NCBI GenBank assembly: GCA_003427395.1
Contig: BFEA01000015.1
Span: 6,157,204-6,186,304, forward strand
Length of the DNA stretch: 29,101 bases
From: Chara braunii
Taxonomy: Eukaryota > Streptophyta > Charophyceae > Charales > Characeae
Reading direction: 5' to 3'
Position 1 is the first letter of the stretch, and every line of letters starts with the position of its first letter. Shown in pieces: positions 7,936 through 17,664 of the stretch. The position numbers and the translations under genes were made by a program. The notes beneath the pieces were generated by a model that worked only from the letters and a program-made list of their open reading frames with translations, searched no databases and was not told the origin of the DNA.

Positions 7936-8448
7936 TCACCCATTGCCATCACCCTGCTTTTTGCCACGTGGAAAAACTGCCACTTGTCCGTATTTCGGCT
8001 CGTTTGTGAATTCCGGTTCCTTCCACGGTGTGATTTCCTCGCCCTTCGACACTTTAGCAGGTCGATGCAGACGTGTCAGTCCATCCGTGTTGCCATGTCT
8101 CTCCGTTTTCCGATGAACGATATCGAAATCCTACTCCTGTAGTTGTACCGCCCATCGGCCAATCATGCCCATGTAGTTGGTGAGCTTCTTCAAAGCTAGC
8201 AGAGGCTCGTGATCCGTCACGAGGCGAAACTTCGGTCCGTAGAGATACGGATGGAAGTGTTGGATTCCCCAAACTACCGCATAGCACTCGCCTTGAGGTG
8301 CTGAGTCATTCCGGCGTTCGTCAGGCACTGTGAGTAACGTGCACTCGATGACGTGTTCACGACCATCGTTCCCCTTCTGCGCTAAAATAACGGAAATGGC
8401 TTCCGGTTGCCAGTCCATAATGAGGATAAACTGCTTGGAGGGGTCCGG
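7936..8448 (-). pseudogene. RNase H domain of pol
   Basis: This domain degrades the RNA strand of the RNA/DNA hybrid during reverse transcription. It is in frame with RT, behind a TGA at 8451-8449 (APILI / PDPSKQF; CGA fits there). Catalytic acidic residues appear in order: D in IMDWQPE, E in QGECYAVVWGI, D in LVTDHEPL. The conserved end QLQE / DFDIVHRKTE is broken by TAG at 8133-8131 at a position that is normally tyrosine. The frame then stays open through HGNTDGLTRLHRP to a TGA at 7938-7936 that overlaps an ATG (TGATG). Confidence 0.88.
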
Positions 8449-10026
8449 TCAGATCAAAATAGGAGCCGTCGCCAAGGCGTCTTTGAGGGTCGCGAAGGCC
8501 TGCTGGCACTCCGCGTCCCAGCTGAGAGGCTGGTCCTTCCATAGCAGATTTGTTAATGGTCGTGCAATCGCGGCAAAGCCCTTGATGAAGGGTCGATAGT
8601 ACGACGCTAACCCCAAGAAGGCTCGAACCTGCGTCAGTGACATGGGAACCGGGGCTTCTTTCACTGCCGCAACCTTTCTTGAGTCCGGTCGTAGTCCTCC
8701 ACGTGTCACGACGTAGCCCAAGAACGAGATTTCTAAGAGGAAAAATTTGCTCTTCTCGAGCGCAATCTTGAACCCAGCGTCTCTCAACGCGCCCAATGTC
8801 CATTCGATATGTTGCGTGTGCCCGTGATAGGTTTCCGAATAGACCAGGATATCGTCCATGTACACGATCACACAAAAGTTAATCATCCCTTGTGTCAGCC
8901 GTGTCTTGTTGACGAAATTCTGGAACGTCATGTTCATCGCTCGCTGAAACGTGGCAGGCGTGTTGCAAATACCCATCGGACATCGAACCCATTGCCACGT
9001 ACCTTCAAACAGTATGAAGGCCATCTTCGGCCGATCTTCCTCCTTTACCAGAATGTGATGGAAGTCATGCCGAATATCAAACTTGCTAAAATAATTAGCG
9101 CATCCAATCGCATCCAACAAATCATCAATCAGGGGGAGGGGGTACACATCTTTGATCGTGATCTCATTCAGCTTGCGATAATCAATGTAAATGCGAATCG
9201 CTCCGTTTTTCTTCGGTACTAACACTACGGGAAATGACGAAGGTCCGGTGGCGGGTTCAATCCAGCCGCTGGCTTCGAACTCCCGAATTCGTTTGAGGGC
9301 CTTTTTGTGTTCAATCAAGGAATACCGGTAAGGTTTGCAATGAATTGGGGAGTGATTTCCTGTCTGAATTTCATGTTGGATTAATAACGACAAGCCAATG
9401 TCAGTGTCTGTCACACTAATCGCTCCTTGGTATTCTGTTAGAATGCCTGCAATCACCCGGCTGGTCAGTTGCATCGTTCTCGCTATCGTTTTGGGCGGTG
9501 GGTAGTAAACGCGCTGTCGTATTAATTTCAAGATCTCCGGATCATCTTCATCACTGCTATCCGCATCATTTGTCGAGGATTCTTCGTCCGCGGATTTTTC
9601 CCAAGAGATCATACGAAGGGTTCCAGCAAACATTGGCGAGACTTGGGGGACCGTGTTAATGGTAGTACGGAGGGTCAATCGCATGGGCACGCCGTAGGGT
9701 TTTCCTCCGGTATTTCGGAGGATAATCGATCTTCGTTCGAAATCCAAGTTCGCTCGTAGGGCCACAAGAGCGGGAAGTCCGAAAAGAACGTCGTACGTAT
9801 TAACATCTAGTACTACGACATCCCCAAGCGCGTGCACTTTTCCTAACCGGAAAGCGACATTGGTCATTCTTCCCACGGTCTTGATCTTTTCTTCATCTGC
9901 CGAAACGAGCTGATCTTTCTCAGTGAGCATGATCAGATCGTTTTTCCATCCTGCTTTCTTGACTACTTCTAACGAAATAGCCAAAACGGTCGCTCCTGAA
10001 TCAATGATTGTGTTATATGGAATTCC
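8449..10026 (-). pseudogene. Protease and reverse transcriptase of pol
   Basis: The frame opens after TAG 10029-10027. The aspartic protease active site is IIDSGATVLAIS (about 10008-9973), followed by a retropepsin-like fold with GKVHALGDVVVLDV and DVLFGLPAL. The RT follows: VPKKNGAIRIYIDYRKLNEI, the FDIRHDFHHI motif A, MGICNTPATFQRAMN, and the catalytic YMDDILVYS encoded at about 8862-8836. The connection segment includes FLGYVVTRGGLRPD and RAFLGLASYYRPFIKGF. It ends at TGA 8451-8449, which interrupts the polyprotein before RNase H. Frame and order show that Gag, protease, RT and RNase H were once one polyprotein. Strong match to Ty3/gypsy pol. Confidence 0.95.
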
Positions 10027-10056
10027 CTAAATTTCAATATCGCATTTTGCGGACTT

Positions 10057-11646
10057 TCACGGGATGACTTTAATCCGCAGAAAATGGTCGTCTTTCTGGA
10101 TTAATCCTACCCGTATCGGATCCGAAATGCCTGTCGGATTTTCTTCGAGTGTGGGGCTTTTAGTGTTTGCGTTCGGTACTCGGGCCAGAGCGAATCGTTT
10201 TCGGTTCGCTTCGCAGTGCTGCAACATCCGCTCGTTGGATTGTTCAGAGATCGAAAGCAAATGACCGATTGGAAGTGGAATCCGATGGTCCAAGGCTCGG
10301 ACGATGTTTAATACATCGATTTCTCCCGTGACGAAAGTGGGTCCTCCTGATTCAATTTCCCCTGGAGAGGGTCGCCATTCTGCCACTTCCCTTTGTTCTT
10401 GCGCTGGCCTGATTGTTCCGATCATTCCTAGCCCATGATATCCAAGCGATACATACTGATCTAACGGGATTAGTTCGGCTGCCTCTTCCGTGGTGGCTAG
10501 GGCACTTCCCCCACCCTCTACTTCTTCCATTAAAGCTCTGACTCGTCCTGGTCCGTTAGCGATGGGGGCCGTTGCCATTGGTGTGACCCCAATCCGCTGT
10601 TTCGGGGGTCGGTGGGGACAGTCTTGGGCCAAATGCCCTGGCTGATGACAGGCATAACAGACATTCAGATTATTCGCGGCTCCCCCAAGAGCAGGTGTCG
10701 GACCCAATCCTTGCTGCATCGGAGGGGCACACACCACAATGGGCCGCATGTTCCTCATCATGGCCTCTAGCCGAGCGTTGTGCTCTCGCTGCTCCTTTTT
10801 GCTTTCCTGGATTAGACTAATCAATGTTTGGGTTAGTTCGAATATGGCCGCTGATTCGTTCGATCGTACGGGAGCCTCAATCGGTGGCGGGGGTGGCGCC
10901 TTTACGGGTGCGGGTATCACAGGAGCGGAGGTGCTCGGAATCTCACTGAGGGTTAGTCGTTTGGGGCCTATCTGTTCCATATAGGTGACAGGTCCTGATA
11001 CAACCCCCATATTTTCAAACTTGTTTTGTAACGCAGCCAGCTCAGCTCTCGCTCGTGCGAGTTCGGTCGAATCTCCTTCTCTAGGATAATCTTCTCCTTC
11101 CAGGAAATTCGCTGCGAACTTCCGTTCCATTTCCTCCGCAGCAGCCATGATTTGTTGTAGCATGTGAGTGATGGGGGAGAATGGCTTTCGCAACTTAACC
11201 CTTATTGTTCGGCTGCGAAACCCATCAATGAACAAATCTCTCCCTACCTGCTCACCTCGCTCAGTTTTTACAAACATTCTGTAGAACCGGTTTCGATATT
11301 CTGCCACGGATTCGAGAGGTTTTTGCACTCGGTCCTTGATCATGTACAGTGCTTGCTCGGGGTGAACATAATCAAATCGATTCATGAAATCCCGTTCGAA
11401 GGTCGGGAGATCAACCCACACGTAGGTACTGAACCAATGATGAGCGTCTCCTCCCATTCGAGCCGGAATGTTGATCTGTGCTTCGTTATCCTCGTACTGC
11501 TGTGCTCTAAGCGTGGCCAGCCACGCTCCTGCAAGATGGTGCACCAGATCAAATAGATAGAGATCAGGTGGCGTTATGGGAGCCCGGGCACATGGGGCGG
11601 GTTGATTTGGTGGATTAGCATTCTGTTGCGCTTTTGGGTTTTGCAC
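10057..11646 (-). pseudogene. Gag capsid/nucleocapsid protein
   Basis: Structural protein that packages element RNA. The frame is open from about 11759 (after a TAA) to TGA 10059-10057, but contains no ATG before 11646; the first candidate start in the stated span is GTG, so the native start may be lost or lie upstream behind the TAA. A retrotransposon Gag-like region is seen around HHLAGAWLATLRAQ, HHWFSTYVWVDLPTFERDF and RVQKPLESVAEYRNRFYRMF. One CCHC zinc knuckle, CYACHQPGHLAQDC (C-x2-C-x4-H-x4-C), is encoded at about 10662-10621. The reading frame is the same as protease. Only TGA (CGA fits) and TAG (CAG fits) 30 nt apart separate Gag from Pol, so the ancestor probably made a single Gag-Pol. 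Confidence 0.92.
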
Positions 11647-11759
11647 ATTGGCAGCTATATTGGCTGCTCGTCGGTTAGCCGATCTGCTTCGGGTGACGAT
11701 AGGGTCGCGTCTATGCGCGTTCCAAGGGCGAGGTCGCCCTCGGTTAGCTAGATCGCCTA

Positions 11760-12372
11760 ATTACCGTGCTATCAATCCTAAGACCTAGCCACGTGTCGGG
11801 CTCCCATGCCAACCTCACGCCCAGCGCGACTTCCTGATCGGAGTAGGATGTGGGCCTGGAAGTGCGAAAAGGGGTATGCCAAGGATTTCTGGGAAAGTGG
11901 GGGAGTCTTAGGGGTATGAATGCAATTAGGCGAATAAGGGGCGCGTGCGCAAGGGACTCAAGGCCCAATGGGGCCTGGGTACTCTGGGCGACGACTTACG
12001 GGGAAGTCCCTCCGCGGAGGAGGTGGTCCCGAAAAGTTGCGCCGTCGGAGGCCACCACGCGGCGCAGGCCACTGCGTGTTTGAGTTGGGCCTTCGGAATT
12101 CCGGGGTTCTCCGGAACAACGCTAAGTTGATGATACGGGAGAAGAAGGCGAAAAGGACGAAAATTGGTGGTGATGACGACAAATCCCGGGTGGATGAAGT
12201 AGGAGGTATGGTCAGGGGAAGGGAAATCAGAGCACCGGGGGTTGCTAAGGGTGGCGCAGTGGAATTCTCGAGGACAAAGTCGATTCTCCGCGTGACAGGG
12301 GTATCGCTGCCTTAGGAGTTCGTTTATCCAAGGGGTGAAATAATCCGGGTCGTAGGATGAGTCTGAGCTCCA
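11760..12372 (-). other. Leader region between right LTR and gag
   Basis: No supported gene. Several short overlapping frames exist, all GC-rich shadows. The last bases before the gap read TGGAGCTCAGACTC on the minus strand. A primer-binding site usually starts TGG right after the LTR, so this could be one, but the LTR edge is not visible. Confidence 0.4.
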
Positions 12373-12882
12373 NNNNNNNNNNNNNNNNNNNNNNNNNNNN
12401 NNNNNNNNNNNNNNNNNNNNNNNNNNNNNNNNNNNNNNNNNNNNNNNNNNNNNNNNNNNNNNNNNNNNNNNNNNNNNNNNNNNNNNNNNNNNNNNNNNNN
12501 NNNNNNNNNNNNNNNNNNNNNNNNNNNNNNNNNNNNNNNNNNNNNNNNNNNNNNNNNNNNNNNNNNNNNNNNNNNNNNNNNNNNNNNNNNNNNNNNNNNN
12601 NNNNNNNNNNNNNNNNNNNNNNNNNNNNNNNNNNNNNNNNNNNNNNNNNNNNNNNNNNNNNNNNNNNNNNNNNNNNNNNNNNNNNNNNNNNNNNNNNNNN
12701 NNNNNNNNNNNNNNNNNNNNNNNNNNNNNNNNNNNNNNNNNNNNNNNNNNNNNNNNNNNNNNNNNNNNNNNNNNNNNNNNNNNNNNNNNNNNNNNNNNNN
12801 NNNNNNNNNNNNNNNNNNNNNNNNNNNNNNNNNNNNNNNNNNNNNNNNNNNNNNNNNNNNNNNNNNNNNNNNNNNNNNNNNN
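12373..12882. other. Assembly gap, 510 N
   Basis: Run of N. It hides the inner edge of the right LTR and probably the primer-binding site. The true length is unknown. Translations spanning it are meaningless. Confidence 0.99.
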
Positions 12883-14154
12883 AGAACAAAATCGCTACCG
12901 GGGCCAAATTCCTATCCCATTTACAACTGCATCAGGTGCAGGCAAAGATTCGACAGAAAGATAAACGATTAATCATGGCATCCGTACATCCGCTCACTCA
13001 GCAACATACACATAATGCAATCGAGACAGAAATGGCAAGGACAAGTGTGAGCAAAAACCCAAGTGACCAAGTCCAGATTCCAGAAAGCCGAATCGAAAAC
13101 AAGAACGGGCAAACCGCCCGGAGCCGCAATCAAAATTTATATACACAGGTAGGGAGGGGGAAGAGACAAAGAAACAACAAATCCGCGTCCATCGACCTCA
13201 ACTCTTTCCTCCTCTCTCTCTTCTCCGATGCGGACAGTCCGTCCTCACGCACCAACCCATGAAGTCGTCACCCCGCTTAGTCCTCCCGCATCCGTCAGAT
13301 TCGCCCGAGCCCACAGTCCGTCGTGACCCACGTCAATCCCTCGCGTTTGGCACCATTCCTTCGGGTCGCCCAACTCCTACTCTACTCACCTCTTACTTCG
13401 CTCGTGTGCCGATCCTTCCTGATCGCGCGACCCCGAGCTTCCAACAACGGGTTAAGAGAGCTAACTAATCGCGCAGCCGGAATTTATAGCGTGCATGCAT
13501 GCGCGAAGAACACGGAATTACAAGGACTTAAAAGAGGGGACGGGGGAGGAGTTTGCCTGCGTCTGCATGGTCGGCTCGCGGCGTGGGGGACGTAGCCGCT
13601 CTCCACGCATCGATCCAATCATGCAGACCGTGGCTACCAAAAGCGCAGCGAAAGAAGGAGAAGGAGGGCGGGAGAAACAAGGTGCAAGAAGAAAGATACA
13701 TTTACAATGGCGCCCGCCCAAAATTACAGTTACACACACGATTAAGGGCGCCTACTAATCGAAGTACCGTTGCAGCCCCATGAAGATGCGCGTAGACAAA
13801 AGGCACCGCGCGGCAAGAAAAATCCTAATTACTGAATTCCTGAATTCCTATCTAATGTGAAGGAGAAAAAAGCACGAATTTCAGGGGGAAAGTCCGAAAT
13901 TCCGAGAGCCATCGGGGCTCGACAAAATTCGAAAAAGACTCAAAAGAAAATTCAAAAAGAACGAAGCAGATTCCCGCGTGATGTCCGCGCCCAAAAGGTC
14001 GAAACTGAAACGAAAGAAACGTCGTCAAAATTTATTAATCGCACGTGCGGTGGTGCGCCAACCATCCCGCCGACCAATCAATCAACCGGCCATCCCAGGA
14101 CACACCCAGCTCCGAACCCAGCCATTCGGCGAAAGAGACGAAAAAGCAAGGACA
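12883..14154 (-). repeat. Right (5') LTR
   Basis: Uninterrupted copy of the LTR, upstream of gag in the coding direction. Minus-strand outer end TGTCCTTGC at 14154. Beyond it the plus strand reads CCCCCGCCATGG, which belongs to a different repeat, so 14154/14155 is the insertion edge. A possible 5 bp target duplication would be CCCCC, but the other side is outside the window. Confidence 0.9.
13482..13488 (-). promoter_or_regulatory. Candidate TATA box in the right LTR
   Basis: The minus strand reads CTATAAATTCC, about 670 bp from the LTR start, and would mark the U3/R boundary. The left LTR has GTTATAAATTCC at the same place (3136-3130). Position and sequence only; no transcript evidence. 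Confidence 0.35.
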
Positions 14155-14581
14155 CCCCCGCCATGGAGAACCCATACAATGAAGTATCCCTCCCTGTGAG
14201 TCTATGATCCGTCTATTGTTAAAAGAGGCTGTTGAAATACCTCTTCCTGTATGTTTTGGGGGACCTTATCAGAAAGAGGCAATCTGCGTTAATTCTTAAA
14301 GCACAATTACAGCATAGATAGGCCTGCAAGTGTCAGCATGAAACCCTCATCGCTTCGGTGGCCGCCGATTTTATTTTTAACGGTGCCCCTGGTGGTGAGG
14401 CGCCTCCGAGTTTTGTTTGTGGCAACAAAAACTTTATGCAAGGCTGGGGCCGTGTACTAGCGGTTTAAGGAGGTTGGGGCAAAATGAATCCTTGCACAAG
14501 TTCACTCTTGCTACTATACGATCCTGATCATTGGTAATTTTCAACAAATGAGTGTGTCCCGCAGGATGGACAGACGAAGAG
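14155..14581 (+). repeat. Inverted repeat, left copy
   Basis: About 425 bp whose reverse complement is at 21475-22075. It starts CCCCCGCCATGGAGAACCC at the LTR edge and ends near GGATGGACAGACGAAG. No coding sense recognised. Cut on its left by the LTR retrotransposon. Confidence 0.85.
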
Positions 14582-15100
14582 CGATCTTCTAACCATATGA
14601 AGGGGTCAGTACCAGCTGGAAGTATGGGGTGTCAGTATCGCAATCTGTTCTAACGCCAACACCTTCCAAGGAACTTGTGGGTTAAAACGTAATTGCTTAA
14701 TCCATTGAACTTACAAGGTCATAACATGTGTGGTTGGGTCCAATATACCTAGGCCCCTTTTAGGGTGAGACTTGAAATGCTAATTGCCTTCCCACTCTGC
14801 TGATCACATTTTTGCATTCATAATTGTCACGCCATAGATATGCAACCACTTATCTTTGCAAGGGTTGCGGGGCTATTGTATCCAAGGCCCAAATTGATGA
14901 TTTGTACCACAGTGTGACTAGGATTACATTATTGATCAAAAGCGTTATACCTATTAGGGAGATGTGTTTGTCCTTCCATAGTGTCATCTTGGGCAACGAT
15001 GGTAAGTTCCACTCTCATTGCTGCAGTTGCCTCCGAGTCGGCAGTTGATCCCCAGGTTTCCCCAGTGCAATCGATGCTATATTAATCCGAGTGTTGGATA
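14582..15100. other. Unassigned sequence upstream of the LINE
   Basis: No domain recognised. It may include heavily decayed 5' LINE sequence, since the endonuclease tail starts downstream. Confidence 0.4.
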
Positions 15101-15480
15101 ATGTCGGCGATCATGCCCTTCAGCCAATGCAGCTCCTTAGTAGTGTTAGGCCTCTCATTCGACTCTGATTGAAAAAGGCCCCAACTTTTATAAGTTCAAT
15201 ACCTCCCTACTTAAACTTTCGTCCCTTAAAACCCTGAAAAAAACTTTTGGCATTATTGGGAATCGCTGAGGGTCAGCGCCGCCTCAACGATGGATTGGTT
15301 TAATGAAGGAGTGTCGTAGTTGGGGGACCGGATTAAAAAATTTCCATTAATCATGCGAGGGGGAAAAAAACAATACTAGACAATCTGCTGAAAGAACTGG
15401 AACGTTAGGATGTCAAACTGTAGTCCGAACCTTTGGATGACACGACTTATCACAGACTATATGTCACCAGAGAACAACTA
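15100..15480 (+). pseudogene. LINE endonuclease tail and linker remnant
   Basis: Fragments in several frames: GDHALQPMQ where APE endonucleases have SDH, then FNTSLLKLSSLKTLKKTFG and TILDNLLKELER, typical of the region between endonuclease and RT in plant LINEs. Interrupted by many stops. The bulk of the endonuclease is not recognisable. Confidence 0.5.
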
Positions 15481-15497
15481 AAGTAGTACAGACATAT

Positions 15498-15905
15498 TTG
15501 GTCGGTCAAGCTGAGGTGTGGCATATTCAGGCGCGCATAAGGGAACAAGACACAAAGGGAACGGTGGCGAAAACCTTTTACAGAAAGGTTAAAGCCAGGG
15601 CTAGGCAAGCAGCGGTATCTTCCCTCAACCATCCTTTCGATTGCTCTCTTCCCAATGCCACTAATGCATACTCCATTGTCGACTACGAAACGCAATATTA
15701 CCAAAGGTTTTACGCCTCTCAACAAAGGTTGGCAGAAGCAAGAGAATCAATGTTACAACGCCTGCCATTGCTGCCAACAATGTTGTCAACAACCCAACGT
15801 GAATTGTTGGACGTTCTACTGTCCACATACGAGCTGTTAGAAGCCTTGAGGGGAATGGAAGATGAAAAGACCCCGAGCCTGGACTCTTTTCCAAAAGAGT
15901 TATGA
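15498..15905 (+). pseudogene. LINE ORF2 linker between endonuclease and RT
   Basis: 135 codons: VWHIQARIREQDTKGTVAKT, FYRKVKARARQAAVSSL, then YETQYYQRFYASQQ and LLDVLLSTYELLEALRGMED, ending PSLDSFPKEL at TGA. The E-x2-EAL-x3 and the P-(G)-x-D-(G/S)-(F/L)-P-K-E-L pattern immediately precede RT in LINE proteins. The stop separates it from the RT, which continues 30 bp on. Confidence 0.78.
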
Positions 15906-15938
15906 CTAAAAAACAAGGTCACCTTCCAAGACAACATC

Positions 15939-16632
15939 GTGGCATATGTACACCCAGTCAAGTTCGAGGGATCCTTTCGGGGGTTAATTTCTCAGGGGGT
16001 GATCACGCTGTTGTACAAAAAAGGGGATAAAACTGATGTTAGGAAGTACAGGTCAATTACGCTTCCCCCCTTACCTTACAAAATGGTATCTAAAGCACTC
16101 ACTAACCGCTTGCTCCCACATATGAAACATTCGATCTTCCAGGATCAAACAAGATTTATGCCCCAACGCAACATCCAGGATAACGTGCTCCTTGTAAACG
16201 AAACAATAAAATACGCCAAAAAGAAGCCACTATTTTGTTCATAGACTTTGAAAAGGCCTACGACTACATGGAATGGGACTTCATCGATGTCGTTCTGCGA
16301 AAAATGAACTTCGGCGATTCCTTCAGAGCATGGGTGTCTATCACTCACAAGTCCACCACAACGTACATTATGGTCAATGACCACCTCTACCCTCCATTCG
16401 CCCTTCAAAGATCGGTGAGACAAGGGGACCCAGTGAACCCCCTCCTCTTTGTGCTAGTTATGGAAGCACTTGCGACAATGATCCGGGCTAATCCGGACAT
16501 TGAATGCATTGACATCCCGTAATTACCGTCGCGGTTAGTGCAAGTGACATCCCCATTCGCAGATGATCTGACGGTCCTCATTAATGCCTCAGAGGCATAT
16601 CTAAGAGCGCTGACGGATACAATTTAGACATT
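15939..16632 (+). pseudogene. LINE reverse transcriptase
   Basis: Target-primed reverse transcriptase. GVITLLYKKGDKTDVRKYRS, ITLPPLPYKMVSKALTNRLL and QDQTRFMPQRNIQDNVLLVN precede a frameshift at about 16240. The other frame then gives FIDFEKAYDYMEWDFIDVV (motif A), QRSVRQGDPVNPLLFVLVME (motif B) and, after TAA at 16520-16522, FADDLTVLINAS (motif C, F-A-D-D at 16556-16567). Further stops follow (TAG near 16625, TGA near 16684). Both catalytic aspartates of motif C remain. Confidence 0.9.
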
Positions 16633-17419
16633 TGTTGTAGCAGCGGACATGAAGGTTAACTGGGGAACCAAGACAGAAGGATGGTGACTCTCTCCACAAG
16701 ACACCCAACTCCCGCAGCACCCGTCAGTCAATTGGAGAAGGCGTGAAGAGACAATCATAATTTTGGGAATCCGCCTAACAGCAATGGGAACCCCACTAGA
16801 CCATGGTCAGATACTAGTCCAAACAACCCTGCCAAGGTTGGCCAAATGAGATGGTCTCCCCACTTCATTGGTGGGAAGGGCATTAGCAATCAATAATGTC
16901 ATTCTAACCACCGTATGGTACAAAACAACGTTCTGGCAGATCCCCAGGAAGCAATTGACGCATCTGCATGAGGCACTGACAGCTTAGCTATGGAGAAACA
17001 ACCATGCCCACACGAAATGCATCAAAAGGGTGGCATGGAAGCACATTACCCAACTGAAGGCGGTAGGGGGACTGGGTATCCTTGACCCAAGACACAGAAT
17101 CAGAGCGCTGTTGTTTAAAATAATCACTCGCCTGCTGCTCGCTAACGACATCTCGTGGCTGCCCATCACTTGCATCCAATTGTCAAACCTGCCCCCCCCC
17201 TCCCACCCGCACCACCCAATCCACCCTCTCACCTGGCTGGTCGATGCAGCATGGTCCTTACCAAGTCCTCCTCAGCATAAGAAGGATGGGCCGCCCCGTA
17301 ACAGAGCCAGATGGGATCTTAAAAATGACCCTCTGTGGACCACAATGGTGGACCTGTGGCGACAGATGGGGCTAACCCAAAAGCCCCCCCCCCTCAGATG
17401 GTATGAACTATGTAGATAG
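16633..17419 (+). pseudogene. LINE RT thumb/connection region
   Basis: Broken frames give ILGIRLTAMG, LVGRALAINNVILTTVWYKT and WKHITQLKAVGGLGILDPRH. The G-R-x-L-x-(I/V)-N and (K/V)-GGLG(I/V)-x-D motifs are standard downstream of the RT in LINEs. TAG and TAA stops occur at about 16848 and 16985. Two runs of eight or nine C (about 17192-17200 and 17384-17391) are likely slippage sites. Confidence 0.75.
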
Positions 17420-17664
17420 CCACTGTTCGGGAACCCGCACGTCACTTTCGTTGTCCGGCGGCTCTCACTGGCTCACATGGGTGCAAAATGGGATTTTTAC
17501 TCTGGGGGATTTGTGGGACACTCACACCCGAACATTGAAATTGCCACAACAGTTGCAGCCCATTTTTCAAAATGTTCAAAGATTCCAAGACAAACAGCAG
17601 CAACTGCATTCAACAATACAACTACAGTGGGTGGCCATCCTACAACAAGTACCGTCAGGACTAG

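Larger units (their letters stand above)
1..14154 (-). mobile_element. Ty3/gypsy LTR retrotransposon with extra downstream ORFs, decayed
   Basis: The coding strand is minus. Two direct repeats (1-140 plus 2671-3802; 12883-14154) flank a Gag / protease / RT / RNase H / integrase set. RT before integrase is the Ty3/gypsy order. The LTR outer end read on the minus strand starts TGTCCTTGC, giving the usual TG terminus. The outer edge of the left LTR lies before the window, and the inner edge of the right LTR is in the N gap, so neither the primer-binding site nor a matched target duplication can be confirmed. The element is at least 14 kb including the 2.5 kb NUMT in its left LTR, and unusually has about 2.1 kb of ORFs (X, Y, Z) after the integrase. 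Every domain ORF contains a stop or frameshift, so this copy is dead. Confidence 0.9.

Noticed and set aside
12245-13262. Open frames running through the N gap
   Set aside because: Ns translate as unknown residues; there is no evidence for coding.
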